Assembly (NCBI RefSeq): GCF_001043005.1
Contig: NZ_JYKZ01000001.1
Span: forward strand, 558,001 to 622,000
Direction: 5' to 3'
DNA from: Pseudomonas psychrophila
Lineage (GTDB): Bacteria > Pseudomonadota > Gammaproteobacteria > Pseudomonadales > Pseudomonadaceae
Length of the DNA: 64,000 bases
The position numbers were made by a program, and so were the translations under genes. Positions 37,430 to 48,957 of this stretch are shown here, in pieces. The notes below the pieces were generated by a model that saw only the letters and a list, made by a program, of their open reading frames with translations, made no database searches and had not been told where the DNA came from. How positions within the stretch are numbered: the stretch's first letter is position 1; every line of letters starts with the position of its first letter.

Positions 37430-38782
37430 CTAGTCTGCTTCAAATAACGCCATCGCCTCGACATGCGCTGTTTGCGGAAACATATCGAGGATTGCGGCAC
37501 GTTTTAACCGGTAACCCTGCTTCATCAACTCAACCGTGTCCCGTGCCAGCGTGGCCGGGTTACACGACACATACACCAAACGCTTGGCGCCAAGGCCTGA
37601 CAGCTTGCGCACCACTTCATAAGCGCCATCGCGAGGCGGATCGAGCAGTACGGCACAAAAACCGTCTTTGGCCCAGACTGCATCCACCAGCGGCTGCGAC
37701 AAGTCAGCCTGAAAGAAGGCCACGTTGTGCAGGTTGTTACTGACCGCATTTTGCGCTGCGCGTTCGACCATGGTCGCAACACCTTCAACGGCAACCACCT
37801 CGCGTACCTGACGCGCAAGTGGTAACGCGAAGTTACCCAGCCCACAGAACAAGTCAAGAATCCGTTCGTCAGCTTGTGGAGCAAGCCACTTAATTGCTTG
37901 AGCCACCATCGCTTCATTGACGCCAGCATTGACCTGGACGAAATCACCAGGGCGATACGCCAGCTCCAGCCCCCACTGTTCCAAACGGTAGCCCAGAGAC
38001 TGGGTCAAATCGACCGGTTGTGGCTCGCCTTCACCCTGCAGCCACAATTGGGCGTTATGGGTAAGGCAAAAATCCTGCAGGACGTTCATGTCCGCATCAT
38101 TGAGCGGCGCCATGTGCCGCAGCAAAACCGCAATCGCCGAACCGCTGAACAACTCGACGTGGCCAAGGGCCTTGGGATTGCTCAACTGGCGCAACATAGC
38201 GGGCAGCCCCGACATGATAGGTTGCAATGCCTGTACCAGAACCAAACAGTGATCAATGGCGACGATATCCTGACTACCGGCCGCCCGAAAACCGACGTCC
38301 AGACGCTTGGCCCGCGCATCCCAGCGCACGGCGATGCGTGCACGGCGCCGATAGCCAAACTCAGGACCTGTGAGCGGAGTCGCCCACTCTTCAGGTTCGA
38401 CACCTGCCACACGGGACAGTTGCTCGGTCAACATGCGCTGTTTCAGTGCAAGCTGCTCTTCATGGGGCAAATGCTGCACGCTGCAACCGCCGCATTTTCC
38501 CGCGTGGGCACAAGGCGCCACACGACGGATGTCGCTGGCCTTGAAAACACGCTCGGTGCGGGCTTCAACGATCTTGCCGTGAGCCCCCAGCACCCGGGCT
38601 TCGACCTCTTCACCGGCCAGGGCGCCCGACACAAACCAGGTACGCCCTTCGATAAAGGCAATACCCCGTCCGTCGTTGGCCAGGCGCTCGATGTTCAAAC
38701 GCTGTTTCTTGCCCGCAGGCACTTGCGGGGCCTTGGTCCCGCCAGCAGGCTGGAAGCGCAGACCTCTTTCTTGCTTAGCCAT
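37430..38782 (-). CDS. rlmD: 23S rRNA (uracil(1939)-C(5))-methyltransferase
   Basis: 450 residues from ATG 38782. TRAM domain at the N-terminus ([19 protein letters not shown]), an iron-sulfur cluster motif [10 protein letters not shown] with a further Cys, the SAM site [15 protein letters not shown], and the catalytic DPPRDGA plus [13 protein letters not shown] with the nucleophilic Cys. The start overlaps the cysM stop as TGATG. Confidence 0.95.
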   Translation of the reverse strand: MAKQERGLRFQPAGGTKAPQVPAGKKQRLNIERLANDGRGIAFIEGRTWFVSGALAGEEVEARVLGAHGKIVEARTERVFKASDIRRVAPCAHAGKCGGCSVQHLPHEEQLALKQRMLTEQLSRVAGVEPEEWATPLTGPEFGYRRRARIAVRWDARAKRLDVGFRAAGSQDIVAIDHCLVLVQALQPIMSGLPAMLRQLSNPKALGHVELFSGSAIAVLLRHMAPLNDADMNVLQDFCLTHNAQLWLQGEGEPQPVDLTQSLGYRLEQWGLELAYRPGDFVQVNAGVNEAMVAQAIKWLAPQADERILDLFCGLGNFALPLARQVREVVAVEGVATMVERAAQNAVSNNLHNVAFFQADLSQPLVDAVWAKDGFCAVLLDPPRDGAYEVVRKLSGLGAKRLVYVSCNPATLARDTVELMKQGYRLKRAAILDMFPQTAHVEAMALFEAD

Positions 38783-39684
38783 CAATTAGGCTCATCGTAA
38801 ATGCCAGTCGACAAGTAACGATCGCCCCGGTCGCAAATGATCGCGACCATCACCGCGTTTTCGACTTCCTGGTTCAGACGCAGCATGGCTGCCACCGCCC
38901 CGCCCGAGGACACGCCACAAAAAATGCCTTCTTCACGGGCCAGACGACGGGTTACGTCTTCGGCTTCGCGCTGAGCCATGTCGACGATGCGGTCAACGCG
39001 GTCAGCCTGATAAATTTTCGGCAGGTACTCGGTCGGCCAGCGGCGGATACCTGGAATGGCGGCGCCTTCCATCGGCTGCAAGCCGACGATCTGCACGCCC
39101 GGGTTCTGCTCCTTGAGGTAGCGCGACACACCCATGATGGTACCGGTGGTGCCCATCGAACTGATGAAGTGGGTGACCGTACCGTTGGTCTGACGCCAGA
39201 TCTCGGGGCCGGTGCCCGTGTAGTGCGCTTGGGGATTGTCACCGTTGGCGAACTGGTCGAGGACCTTGCCCAGGCCCTGGGCCTGCATCTTGTCGGCCAG
39301 ATCGCGGGCACCTTCCATACCCTCCTCCTGGCTGACCAGGATCAGCTCGGCGCCGTAGGCGGTCATGGCCGCCTTGCGCTCGGCGCTGGAGTTGTCAGGC
39401 ATGATCAGGATCATCTTGTAGCCCTTGATCGCAGCAGCCATGGCCAGTGCAATCCCGGTATTGCCCGAGGTGGCTTCGATCAGGGTATCGCCGGCCTGGA
39501 TCTGCCCGCGCCCTTCAGCGCGTGCAATCATCGACAGAGCCGGACGGTCCTTGACCGAGCCTGCTGGGTTGTTCCCTTCGAGCTTGAGCAACAAGGTGTT
39601 GGTGGTGTTTCCAGCCAGGCGCTGCAAGCGCACCAGAGGAGTGTTGCCGACGCAATCGGCGATAGTTGGGTACTGCAATGTCAT
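38782..39684 (-). CDS. cysM: Cysteine synthase B
   Basis: 300 residues from ATG 39684 ([20 protein letters not shown]). PLP lysine in [12 protein letters not shown], the phosphate loop [15 protein letters not shown] and the C-terminal [12 protein letters not shown]. The length and the loop around [11 protein letters not shown] fit CysM rather than CysK. It forms cysteine (or S-sulfocysteine) from O-acetylserine and is the first gene of the cysM-rlmD pair. Confidence 0.94.
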   Translation of the reverse strand: MTLQYPTIADCVGNTPLVRLQRLAGNTTNTLLLKLEGNNPAGSVKDRPALSMIARAEGRGQIQAGDTLIEATSGNTGIALAMAAAIKGYKMILIMPDNSSAERKAAMTAYGAELILVSQEEGMEGARDLADKMQAQGLGKVLDQFANGDNPQAHYTGTGPEIWRQTNGTVTHFISSMGTTGTIMGVSRYLKEQNPGVQIVGLQPMEGAAIPGIRRWPTEYLPKIYQADRVDRIVDMAQREAEDVTRRLAREEGIFCGVSSGGAVAAMLRLNQEVENAVMVAIICDRGDRYLSTGIYDEPN

Positions 39685-39858
39685 GGCGTATTCGCAATCC
39701 AGACCGCGGGGCCGCACATCATACCGACAAACGCCGACAGCCCATATCACGCAAAGTGCGGTGCTTATGGCTAAAGGCTATAAGCCAGGCTTTGAGGCAC
39801 ACTCGAACCCGTATCAGCCTCGCGCTGCTCGTCAGCTGCTACGTGGTGCAAGCGCAAG

Positions 39859-41211
39859 CTATTTGGCTGGTAAACGAACATGCACTCGTAACCCGCCCCC
39901 ATGATTCTCTGCCCACAAGCTGCCGCCCTGCAACCGCAAGGCATTGCGCGCAATGCTCAGGCCCAGACCGAAACCGCCGTCCCCTGGCCGAGAGCCATCC
40001 AGGCGGGTAAAAGGCGCGAATATCCGTTCCAGCTCTTGAGGCGCCACGCCGCCGCCCTGATCGTCCATCCATAAGTGCCATTCGTCGCCTTCACGCTGGC
40101 CGCTCAAGCTGACAATACCGTCAATCGGTGAATGCCGAATGGCATTACGCAGGATGTTTTCCAGGGCCTGGGCCAGGCTGTTGAGGTGCCCGCGCACCCG
40201 ACAGTGTTCATCCACAAGGCAGGGCAACCGCGATTGTGGCCAGCCGCTTTCAAAGCGGGCGTTTTCAGTCAACATCTCCCACAACGCTTGAACCTGAATA
40301 TCTTCCACCGGCAAGGGCCCGCGCTCGGCATCCAGCCAGGCCAGTTGCAGGGTGTCTTCAACCAGCCGCTGCATGCCGTCGACTTCTCGGCTCAAGCGCT
40401 CGCGCAAGGCCTCAACCCCCTGCTCGCTCTCACACGCCACCCGCAAGCGGCTCAAGGGCGTACGCAGTTCATGGGACAAGTCCCGGAGCAACTGCTGCTG
40501 TTGCGAGACGGTGCTTTGCAGGCGCTCGGACATTTGATCGAAGGCGCGGGCCAGTTCACCCAGCTCATCCTGACGCGCCGTGGTCTGGCTAGACAGCCGG
40601 GCACCCAACTGATCTGCACGCCATGCGTTGGCCTGCTCACGCAAATGATTCAGCGGCACGATCAGCACGCGGTAAAGGCCCACGCACAGCAACAACGTCA
40701 ACAAACCCGGAATCACGCCGTTGGTGACAATGCGCCAGATCACCTGGGAGCGGCCCGGCATAAAGCGTTGCGGCAACTCGATCACCAGGCTGCCCGCTGA
40801 AGGGTCCTTGGGAAAGGGCACCTTGATCCACGGGCGTGCCGTCTTGACATGGCTGATCGGCCAGTCAAGGCCGCGTAAAAAGGTCAGGCGCTGAGCTTCG
40901 TGGTCATTGAGCGGATAGCTGCTCAGCGATTGCAAATCCTGACCAATAACCCCGACCCAGCCGGGCTCCCTGCTGCCCATCGTCTGCAGCCACTGGTCGA
41001 CACCGGTTTGCTGGGCGGTCTCCCAGGCGCGCTCGGCCTCACCGGCGTAGCGCACCAGCGTGTTGTGGGCCTGTTCGGAAAGAAAGCCGGTGCGCTTGTC
41101 CATGTAGCGGCCCCAAGACCAACTGAGCCAGATCATCAGCAAACAGAACACCACCAGCAAACAGGCCAGCTTCCAGAAGACAGAGTTCTTGCCCGGCACT
41201 TTACAAGGCAT
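39859..41211 (-). CDS. PirS/PfeS-like sensor histidine kinase
   Basis: 450 residues. Two membrane segments (about 12-30 and 160-180) flank a periplasmic domain of some 130 residues. Then HAMP, HisKA (LRDLSHELRTPLSRLR), N-box (ALENILRNAIRHS) and HATPase with GFGLGLSIARNAL. The N-terminal sequence and the position between cysM and gacS correspond to P. aeruginosa PirS (PA0930) and resemble the enterobactin sensor PfeS. No TonB-dependent receptor gene follows, so the ligand may differ. The start overlaps the regulator gene's stop by 11 nt. Confidence 0.82.
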   Translation of the reverse strand: MPCKVPGKNSVFWKLACLLVVFCLLMIWLSWSWGRYMDKRTGFLSEQAHNTLVRYAGEAERAWETAQQTGVDQWLQTMGSREPGWVGVIGQDLQSLSSYPLNDHEAQRLTFLRGLDWPISHVKTARPWIKVPFPKDPSAGSLVIELPQRFMPGRSQVIWRIVTNGVIPGLLTLLLCVGLYRVLIVPLNHLREQANAWRADQLGARLSSQTTARQDELGELARAFDQMSERLQSTVSQQQQLLRDLSHELRTPLSRLRVACESEQGVEALRERLSREVDGMQRLVEDTLQLAWLDAERGPLPVEDIQVQALWEMLTENARFESGWPQSRLPCLVDEHCRVRGHLNSLAQALENILRNAIRHSPIDGIVSLSGQREGDEWHLWMDDQGGGVAPQELERIFAPFTRLDGSRPGDGGFGLGLSIARNALRLQGGSLWAENHGGGLRVHVRLPAK

Positions 41212-41929
41212 CGCTGGCGCTCAAGACATAACCCTTGCCCCACACCGTGCGCACTTCGCGCTGATGGTAGCCGACCGTTTTGAGTTTTCGCCGGATCTGG
41301 CTGATGTGCATGTCCAGGCTTCGGTCATGGGCCGCATAACCGCGCTGCAGCACTTGTTGATAGAGAAATGCCTTGCTCAAGACCTCGTCGGCATTGCGCT
41401 GCAAGGTATCGAGCAAACGGAACTCGCTGCGGGTTAACCCGGCCCACTGCTCGCCGTGGCGTACGTCGCAGGTGTCTTCGTCGAACAGCAAGCCGCTCTC
41501 GGCCGGTGGCGGATCCTGTGTCAGGCGGGTTTCAGGCATACGGTCCAGGGCGACGCGGCGCAAGATGGCCTGGATCCGTACCCGCAGCTCGGCCATGCTG
41601 AACGGCTTGGGCAAGTAGTCGTCTGCCCCCAGCTGAAACCCGCTGATACGGTCAGCCTCAGCGCCCAGGGCGGACATCAGGATCACCGGCAAGGCGTGGG
41701 TCTGGCGCAATTGCGTGAGCACCTGCAAACCATTCATACCGGGCAGCAGGATGTCCATCAGCACCACATCAAAGTGCTCTTGCCGGGCACGGGCCAACCC
41801 CTCCTGGCCGTTCTGACACCAGATAACGTCAAACCCGCAGCGCAGCAACTGCTCGTGCAGATAGGCGCCCAGAATGGGATCGTCTTCAATGGTCAGAAGG
41901 CGCGAAGGGCTAACAGCTACGGGATTCAT
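41201..41929 (-). CDS. PirR/PfeR-like OmpR-family response regulator
   Basis: 242 residues from ATG 41929. Receiver domain with the acidic pair in TIEDDPILGAYL, phosphoacceptor in VVLMDILLPGMNG and the conserved Lys in DYLPKPF; then an OmpR-type winged helix (LTRSEFRLLDTLQRNADEVL and the recognition region DRSLDMHISQIRRKL). It lies in the same transcript as the kinase. Divergent from gacS across about 200 bp. Confidence 0.87.
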   Translation of the reverse strand: MNPVAVSPSRLLTIEDDPILGAYLHEQLLRCGFDVIWCQNGQEGLARARQEHFDVVLMDILLPGMNGLQVLTQLRQTHALPVILMSALGAEADRISGFQLGADDYLPKPFSMAELRVRIQAILRRVALDRMPETRLTQDPPPAESGLLFDEDTCDVRHGEQWAGLTRSEFRLLDTLQRNADEVLSKAFLYQQVLQRGYAAHDRSLDMHISQIRRKLKTVGYHQREVRTVWGKGYVLSASDAL

Positions 41930-42133
41930 TAACGTCTGCAAGTAATTCTCAATCGGCGATTATTCAAGATTGAGCCACTACGGGCAACCGGCATGGGCTT
42001 TATAGCGGGTCCGACAATCGGAATTGAGGGCAAATTTTCAAAGATTTGCCAGGCACCATGTGGCTACACTGCGTTCTGGCCTGAGCGGGATGCACAGGTC
42101 ACTCTTAAAAAGAATGCAGGGCTGGAGAGTTGC

Positions 42134-44899
42134 GTGCTTAAAAACCTCGGTATCAAAGGCCGCGTATTGCTGCTTACGTTATTGCCCGTCAGCTTGATGG
42201 CAACCGTACTGGGCGGCTACTTCACCTGGCTGCAGCAATCAGAGCTGCAATCGCAGTTGTTACAGCGCGGAGAAATGATCGCCGAACAACTTGCCCCTCT
42301 GGTGGCCCCTGCCATGGGCCGGCATGACACCGCACTCCTGGCACGTATCGCCACCGAATCCCTTGAGCAACAGGATGTACGGGCCGTTGCGTTCCTCAAC
42401 GCCAACCACGAACCCCTCGCCCATGCCGGGCCGATCATGCTCAATCAGGCCCCTCTGGGCAGCAGCACCCAACTGCAGCAACGGACGGATAACGACGCCA
42501 CCCGCTATTTACTGCCGGTGTTTGGCCGCCATCGCAATCTGGCCGGTGACGTGATCCCCAACGAGGCCCACCGCCTGCTGGGCTGGGTCGAGCTCGAGCT
42601 CTCCCACAACGGCATGCTGCTGCGCAGCTACCGCAACCTGTTTGCCAGTTTGCTGCTGATAGTGACCGGACTGGTGCTGACCACCTTGCTGGCACTGCGC
42701 ATGAGCCGAACGATCAATGCCCCGTTGGGCCAAATCAAGCAAGCCGTGGCGCAGCTCAAGGACGGGCACCTTGAAACCCGTTTGCCGCCATTGGGTAGCC
42801 ACGAGCTGGACGAGCTGGCCTCGGGCATCAACCGCATGGCCGAAACCCTGCACAATGCCCAGGAAGAACTGCAACACAGCGTCGACCAAGCCACTGAAGA
42901 TGTGCGCCAAAACCTCGAAACCATTGAGATCCAGAACCTGGAGCTCGACCTGGCCCGCAAGGAAGCCCTGGAAGCCAGCCGGATAAAGTCAGAGTTTCTG
43001 GCCAATATGAGCCACGAGATCCGCACCCCGCTCAATGGCATTCTTGGTTTTACCCACTTGCTTCAGAAAAGCGAGCTGACCCCACGTCAGTTCGACTACC
43101 TGAACACCATCGAAAAATCAGCCGACAACTTGCTCGGAATCATCAATGAGATTCTCGACTTTTCGAAAATCGAAGCCGGCAAGCTGGTACTCGACACTAT
43201 CCCGTTCAATCTGCGCGATTTGTTGCAAGACACCCTGACCATCCTAGGGCCCTCGGCCCATGACAAAGGACTGGAGCTGGTCAGTCTGGTGTACCGAGAC
43301 ACACCGCTGTCGCTGATTGGCGACCCGCTGCGACTCAAGCAAATCCTCACCAACCTGGTCAACAACGCCATCAAGTTCACTCGCGAAGGCACCATTGCCG
43401 TGCGCGCCATGCTTGAAGACCAGGACGAAAACGAAACCGATGGCAGCGTACAACTGCGCATCAGCGTGCAGGACACCGGCATAGGCCTGACCGCCCAGGA
43501 TATCCGGGCGCTGTTCCAGGCCTTCAGCCAGGCTGACAACTCACTGTCGCGCCAACCTGGCGGCACCGGGCTTGGGCTGGTGATTTCCAAGCGACTGGTA
43601 GAGCAAATGGGTGGCGAAATCGGCGTAGAAAGCACCCCCGGCGAAGGCTCGGTGTTCTGGATCAGCGTCAAACTGCCCAAGGCCCGCGATGACGTCGAGG
43701 ACCTGCCCTCTGCGCCATTGCTGGGCCGGCGCGTGGCGATCCTGGAGAAGCATGACCTGGCTCGTCAGGCCCTGCACCATCAACTGGAAGACTGCGGCCT
43801 GGAAGTCACGCCGTGTACCACCCTTGAAAATCTCACCAATTGCGTGACCGGCGCCCATCAGACTTCGCAGGCTATAGATCTGGCGGTACTCGGGGTCACG
43901 GCCAATGACACGCCGCCCGAGCGTCTTAACCAGCACATCTGGGACCTGGAACACATGGGTTGCAAAGTGCTGGTGCTGTGCCCGACCACCGAGCAGGGGC
44001 TGTTTAATACCGTGGTGACTAACCCCCACGGCCAGCTTCAGGCCAAACCCGCCTGTACCCGTAAACTGCGCCGTGCCCTGGCCGACCTGATCAGCCCGAA
44101 GCAACCCCGTGCCGAGCCCGGTGAGCCACTGGCCAGTCGCGCACCGAGACTGCTGTGTGTCGATGACAACCCGGCCAATCTGTTGCTGGTGCAAACCCTG
44201 CTCGAAGGCATGGGCGCCAAAGTGACTGCCGTGGACAGCGGCTATGCCGCCATCGAAGCGGTCAAGACCGAAGACTTTGATCTGGTGCTGATGGATGTGC
44301 AGATGCCCGGCATGGACGGACGGGAAACCACCGAAGTCCTGCGCCAATGGGAAAGCGAGCGCCACTGCACGCCGCTGCCGATTGTCGCGCTGACAGCCCA
44401 CGCAATGGCCAACGAAAAACGTGCCCTGCTGCAAAGCGGCATGGACGATTACCTGACCAAGCCCATCAGCGAGCGTCAATTGGCGCAGGTGGTGTTGAAA
44501 TGGACAGGGCTGGCCTTGCGCAATCAAATCAGCGACAACCACCACGAACCCATCCGCCACAACGCCCAGTTACCGGTACTCGATCACGAGGAAGGCCTGC
44601 GGCTGGCGGCCGGCAAAGCTGACCTGGCCATCGACATGCTGGCCATGTTGCTGGCCTCACTGGAAGCTGACCGCGAGGCCATCCAGCAGGCCCGCACCGC
44701 CAAGGACAACAATGCGCTGATCGAACGGGTCCACCGTTTGCACGGTGCCACGCGCTACTGCGGTGTTCCGCAATTGCGAGCCGCCTGCCAGCGCAGCGAA
44801 ACCCTGCTCAAGCAAACAAGTCCCAATGCCGGCGCTGCCCTCGAAGAACTGGACAGGGCCATCATCCGCCTGGCCAAAGAGGCGCGCAGTCGCGCATAA
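42134..44899 (+). CDS. gacS: Hybrid sensor kinase GacS of the Gac/Rsm cascade
   Basis: 921 residues from GTG 42134 (LKNLGIKGRVLLLTLLPVSL follows), chosen because GGAG lies 7 nt upstream and this is the known GacS N-terminus; longer in-frame starts are not conserved. Domains: two membrane segments around a periplasmic part, HAMP, HisKA with His294 in ANMSHEIRTPLNG, HATPase, receiver with Asp721 in LVLMDVQMPGMDG, and HPt with His867 in RVHRLHGATRYCG. It phosphorylates GacA and so controls RsmY/Z, secondary metabolites, exoenzymes and biofilm. Confidence 0.95.
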   Translation: MLKNLGIKGRVLLLTLLPVSLMATVLGGYFTWLQQSELQSQLLQRGEMIAEQLAPLVAPAMGRHDTALLARIATESLEQQDVRAVAFLNANHEPLAHAGPIMLNQAPLGSSTQLQQRTDNDATRYLLPVFGRHRNLAGDVIPNEAHRLLGWVELELSHNGMLLRSYRNLFASLLLIVTGLVLTTLLALRMSRTINAPLGQIKQAVAQLKDGHLETRLPPLGSHELDELASGINRMAETLHNAQEELQHSVDQATEDVRQNLETIEIQNLELDLARKEALEASRIKSEFLANMSHEIRTPLNGILGFTHLLQKSELTPRQFDYLNTIEKSADNLLGIINEILDFSKIEAGKLVLDTIPFNLRDLLQDTLTILGPSAHDKGLELVSLVYRDTPLSLIGDPLRLKQILTNLVNNAIKFTREGTIAVRAMLEDQDENETDGSVQLRISVQDTGIGLTAQDIRALFQAFSQADNSLSRQPGGTGLGLVISKRLVEQMGGEIGVESTPGEGSVFWISVKLPKARDDVEDLPSAPLLGRRVAILEKHDLARQALHHQLEDCGLEVTPCTTLENLTNCVTGAHQTSQAIDLAVLGVTANDTPPERLNQHIWDLEHMGCKVLVLCPTTEQGLFNTVVTNPHGQLQAKPACTRKLRRALADLISPKQPRAEPGEPLASRAPRLLCVDDNPANLLLVQTLLEGMGAKVTAVDSGYAAIEAVKTEDFDLVLMDVQMPGMDGRETTEVLRQWESERHCTPLPIVALTAHAMANEKRALLQSGMDDYLTKPISERQLAQVVLKWTGLALRNQISDNHHEPIRHNAQLPVLDHEEGLRLAAGKADLAIDMLAMLLASLEADREAIQQARTAKDNNALIERVHRLHGATRYCGVPQLRAACQRSETLLKQTSPNAGAALEELDRAIIRLAKEARSRA

Positions 44900-44961
44900 A
44901 ACCGAGAAGCTGTAGCCGCTGACGAGCTACACAGTTCAGGCCCACCCACCAAGGAAGACCC

Positions 44962-45951
44962 ATGCGCACGATTCTTTTCAGCAGCCAGACCTACGACAGC
45001 GACAGTTTCACCGCAGCCGAGCAACCTGACGGCAATGAACTGCACTTCCAGCCGGCGCGCCTGACCCTCGACACTGCAGCGCTGGCCCATGACTACGAGG
45101 TGGTCTGCCCGTTTATCAATGACGACCTGAGCGCCCCGGTGCTGGAGCAACTGGCCGCAGGCCGCACGCGGCTTATTGCCCTGCGCTCGGCCGGCTATAA
45201 CCACGTTGATCTGCCGGCTGCCAAACGCTTGGGCTTGAGCGTGGTGCGCGTACCAGCCTACTCCCCGCACGCCGTGGCCGAACATGCCGTGGCCTTGATC
45301 CTGGCGCTTAACCGGCGCTTGCACCGGGCCTACAACCGCACCCGCGAAGGCGACTTCACCCTGCACGGGCTGACCGGCTTCGATCTGGTGGGAAAAACCG
45401 TGGGCGTGGTCGGCACCGGTCAGATCGGCGCTACGTTCGGCAAAATCATGGCCGGTTTCGGCTGCAAGCTGCTGTGCTTTGACCCGTACCCAAACGCCGA
45501 GCTGCTGGCTCTGGGCGCGAAGTATGTAAGCCTGCCCGAACTGCTGGCCGAGTCGCACATCATTTCCCTGCACTGCCCGCTGACTTCAGACAACAAACAC
45601 CTGATCAACAGCACCAGCCTGGCCACCCTCAAACATGGCGCCATGCTGATCAACACCGGACGCGGCGCATTGGTCGATACGCCGGCGCTGATCGAAGCGC
45701 TGAAAAATGGCCAGTTGGGTTACCTGGGGCTGGATGTCTATGAGGAGGAGGCCCAACTGTTCTTCGAAGACCGCTCCGACCTGCCCCTGCAAGATGATGT
45801 GCTGGCGCGGCTGCTGACCTTTCCCAATGTGATCATCACCGCCCATCAGGCCTTTCTGACCCGTGAGGCCCTGAGTGCGATTGCCTCCACGACATTGAGC
45901 AACATCGCGGCCTGGAAAAACGGTACACCGCAAAACCTGATCGAAGGTTGA
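44962..45951 (+). CDS. ldhA: D-lactate dehydrogenase (2-hydroxyacid dehydrogenase family)
   Basis: 329 residues. NAD-binding GVVGTGQIGATFGKIM, catalytic Arg in INTGRGALVDT, Glu in LDVYEEEAQLF and His in ITAHQAFLTREAL. Pyruvate is reduced to D-lactate in fermentative conditions. It sits directly behind gacS, as PA0927 behind PA0928. A short TGTAGC/GCTACA hairpin at about 44910-44931 separates them. Confidence 0.93.
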   Translation: MRTILFSSQTYDSDSFTAAEQPDGNELHFQPARLTLDTAALAHDYEVVCPFINDDLSAPVLEQLAAGRTRLIALRSAGYNHVDLPAAKRLGLSVVRVPAYSPHAVAEHAVALILALNRRLHRAYNRTREGDFTLHGLTGFDLVGKTVGVVGTGQIGATFGKIMAGFGCKLLCFDPYPNAELLALGAKYVSLPELLAESHIISLHCPLTSDNKHLINSTSLATLKHGAMLINTGRGALVDTPALIEALKNGQLGYLGLDVYEEEAQLFFEDRSDLPLQDDVLARLLTFPNVIITAHQAFLTREALSAIASTTLSNIAAWKNGTPQNLIEG

Positions 45952-46002
45952 TCTTGGGCTTTGATGCCTGCGTGCTAGCATAGCGACTTATTTGGAGGAC
46001 CC

Positions 46003-46440
46003 ATGGTCGAACACGATTTTCGCTACAGCCTGCTTAACCCGCAGCACACCCTGATTGAATGCCGCGCCCTGGCGCCAGGTCTGTATCAGGTCACCGGCAA
46101 CGGTGGCTCGATTCAAACCGGCGACGTACTGATTGTGACCCTCAAAGGCAGCAAGGACTTGTCCATGCGCCTGACCGTCGACAAGGTCCGTCACCTGATC
46201 AATCCGCGCGGCCAGTGGGTTGCCGTCACCAAAGGGCCGGTTTTCGGCGAGCTGGCGATTCATGAATGGCAGGTCAACTGCGACACATGCGCCAAAGAGT
46301 TGAAGTTCGAGTTCGCGGTCGACGCCAAACTCGGCACCAAGGCGCAAAAACCTGCAGCCTCGGCACGTATCGCAGAGCTGGGCTGGAGCACTGAAGGCAG
46401 CAAACACGTGTGCCCTCAATGCCAAAAGGTTGCGCCATGA
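46003..46440 (+). CDS. Conserved hypothetical protein with two CxxC pairs
   Basis: 145 residues, soluble. The N-terminal half is beta-rich; the C-terminal half has CDTCAKELKF and CPQCQKV, a likely zinc ribbon split by about 45 residues. GGAGG stands upstream of the ATG. The stop overlaps the next gene as ATGA, giving a two-gene unit with the META lipoprotein. No function is recognised. Confidence 0.78.
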   Translation: MVEHDFRYSLLNPQHTLIECRALAPGLYQVTGNGGSIQTGDVLIVTLKGSKDLSMRLTVDKVRHLINPRGQWVAVTKGPVFGELAIHEWQVNCDTCAKELKFEFAVDAKLGTKAQKPAASARIAELGWSTEGSKHVCPQCQKVAP

Positions 46441-46835
46441 AACACCTGACCCTGCTCGCCTTGCTCGGCGCAAGCCTGGTCGGCTGCGCAGGTGATCCGG
46501 TCAAGTTGCAGCAGAACCACACCTATGTACTGGAGTGGATCGGCGAACGGCCGCTGATCGACAACAGCCACCTGACCGTGACCCTGGACGATGCTGGCCG
46601 GGCCTATGGCAGTGGCGGTTGTAATCACTGGTTCGCGCCGTACACCCTGGACGGCAACACGCTGACCTTTGGTGGCGTGGGCAGCACCCGCAAAGCCTGT
46701 GCCCCGGCACTGATGGAGCAGGAGCACCGATTCTTCGAGGCCCTGCAAACCGTACAGAGCTGGGACATCTCGCCGATTGAACAAGTGCGGTTCTGGCCAG
46801 CTGAAGGCAAGCCGCTACGGCTGTGGCCTGAATAG
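46437..46835 (+). CDS. META/HslJ-domain lipoprotein
   Basis: 132 residues from ATG 46437, overlapping the previous stop. Lipobox LVGC, then the META domain (YVLEWIGERPLI, GGCNHWFAPYTLDGNTLTF, GSTRKAC). HslJ-like proteins are envelope proteins linked with novobiocin resistance in E. coli; the mechanism is unclear. Confidence 0.85.
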   Translation: MKHLTLLALLGASLVGCAGDPVKLQQNHTYVLEWIGERPLIDNSHLTVTLDDAGRAYGSGGCNHWFAPYTLDGNTLTFGGVGSTRKACAPALMEQEHRFFEALQTVQSWDISPIEQVRFWPAEGKPLRLWPE

Positions 46836-46845
46836 GACTAAAAAC

Positions 46846-46934
46846 CTGTGGGAGCCAGCCTGCTGGCGATGCAAACAACCCGGCCTGCCTGACTCACCGT
46901 GCTGATGTTTTCGCTGGCAGGCCAGCTCCCACAG
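46846..46934. repeat. REP inverted pair (variant)
   Basis: CTGTGGGAGCCAGCCTGCTG and a reverse complement with small differences (CTGGCAGGCCAGCTCCCACAG) flank a 48-nt centre, between convergent genes. Confidence 0.85.
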
Positions 46935-46947
46935 AAGCTGGCCTCGC

Positions 46948-47409
46948 TTAGCCGCGCAATTCCTTGATCTTGGCCAACACGCCGGCCGCCGTCTGCTCGC
47001 CCATCAACGTCGCACGCACCTTGCCTTTGTCATCGATGATGTAGGTCACTGGCAATGCCTCGCTACGTGGCAGATCGAAGACTTCAGCCGGATCCTGCGC
47101 CAGCACGGTAAACGTGATGCCCAGCGCGGTACTCGCTTCGCTCAGTTCCTTGCCCTGCAGACCATCGAAGTTGACCCCGAACACCCCCACGGACTGCCCC
47201 TGCAGCTGTTTTTCCAGGGAGTTGAGTTCAGGAATCTCGATCCGGCATGGCCCGCACCATTCAGCCCAGTAATTGATGACCTTCCATTGTTTGTCCAGAC
47301 GCTCCGATGCGATCTTCTGTCCGTGCTGATCGACCCCATAATCATTTCCGCAGCCGGCCAACAATAACGTGGCAGAGACGGCAGCTACTGCCATGAGTCG
47401 CTTTAACAT
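46948..47409 (-). CDS. TlpA-type thioredoxin lipoprotein
   Basis: 153 residues from ATG 47409. Lipobox LLAGC, then a TlpA/ResA thioredoxin fold with the redox pair in NYWAEWCGPCRIEIPEL and cis-Pro in EALPVTYIID. A membrane-anchored periplasmic thiol reductant is expected. It resembles PA0953. Confidence 0.88.
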   Translation of the reverse strand: MLKRLMAVAAVSATLLLAGCGNDYGVDQHGQKIASERLDKQWKVINYWAEWCGPCRIEIPELNSLEKQLQGQSVGVFGVNFDGLQGKELSEASTALGITFTVLAQDPAEVFDLPRSEALPVTYIIDDKGKVRATLMGEQTAAGVLAKIKELRG

Positions 47410-47535
47410 GTGTTGATCCTTCTTGGTGAATACATACAAAAAGCCATCAGCGAGCGGCCATTTACCGCATACGGTTCAGGCGCGCCCGTCAGGCGGGTAG
47501 AATAGCCGCCACCTTACGCAAGATGCGACCCGCAC

Positions 47536-48897
<1,362 letters not shown>

Positions 48898-48902
48898 GAG
48901 CG

Positions 48903-48933
48903 TGTGGGAGCGGGCAAGCCTCGCTCCCACAGG
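48903..48933. repeat. Short REP palindrome
   Basis: TGTGGGAGCGGGCAAGCCTC... ending in GCTCCCACA: a compact, collapsed member of the GTGGGAGC family in the convergent gap after the DUF2069 gene. Confidence 0.8.
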
Positions 48934-48957
48934 TTTTATGCCGCTCGCAAAACCTGC

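Noticed and set aside
41941..41954. Fur box before the PirR-like gene
   Set aside because: Only one half resembles the consensus; too weak to list as a site.
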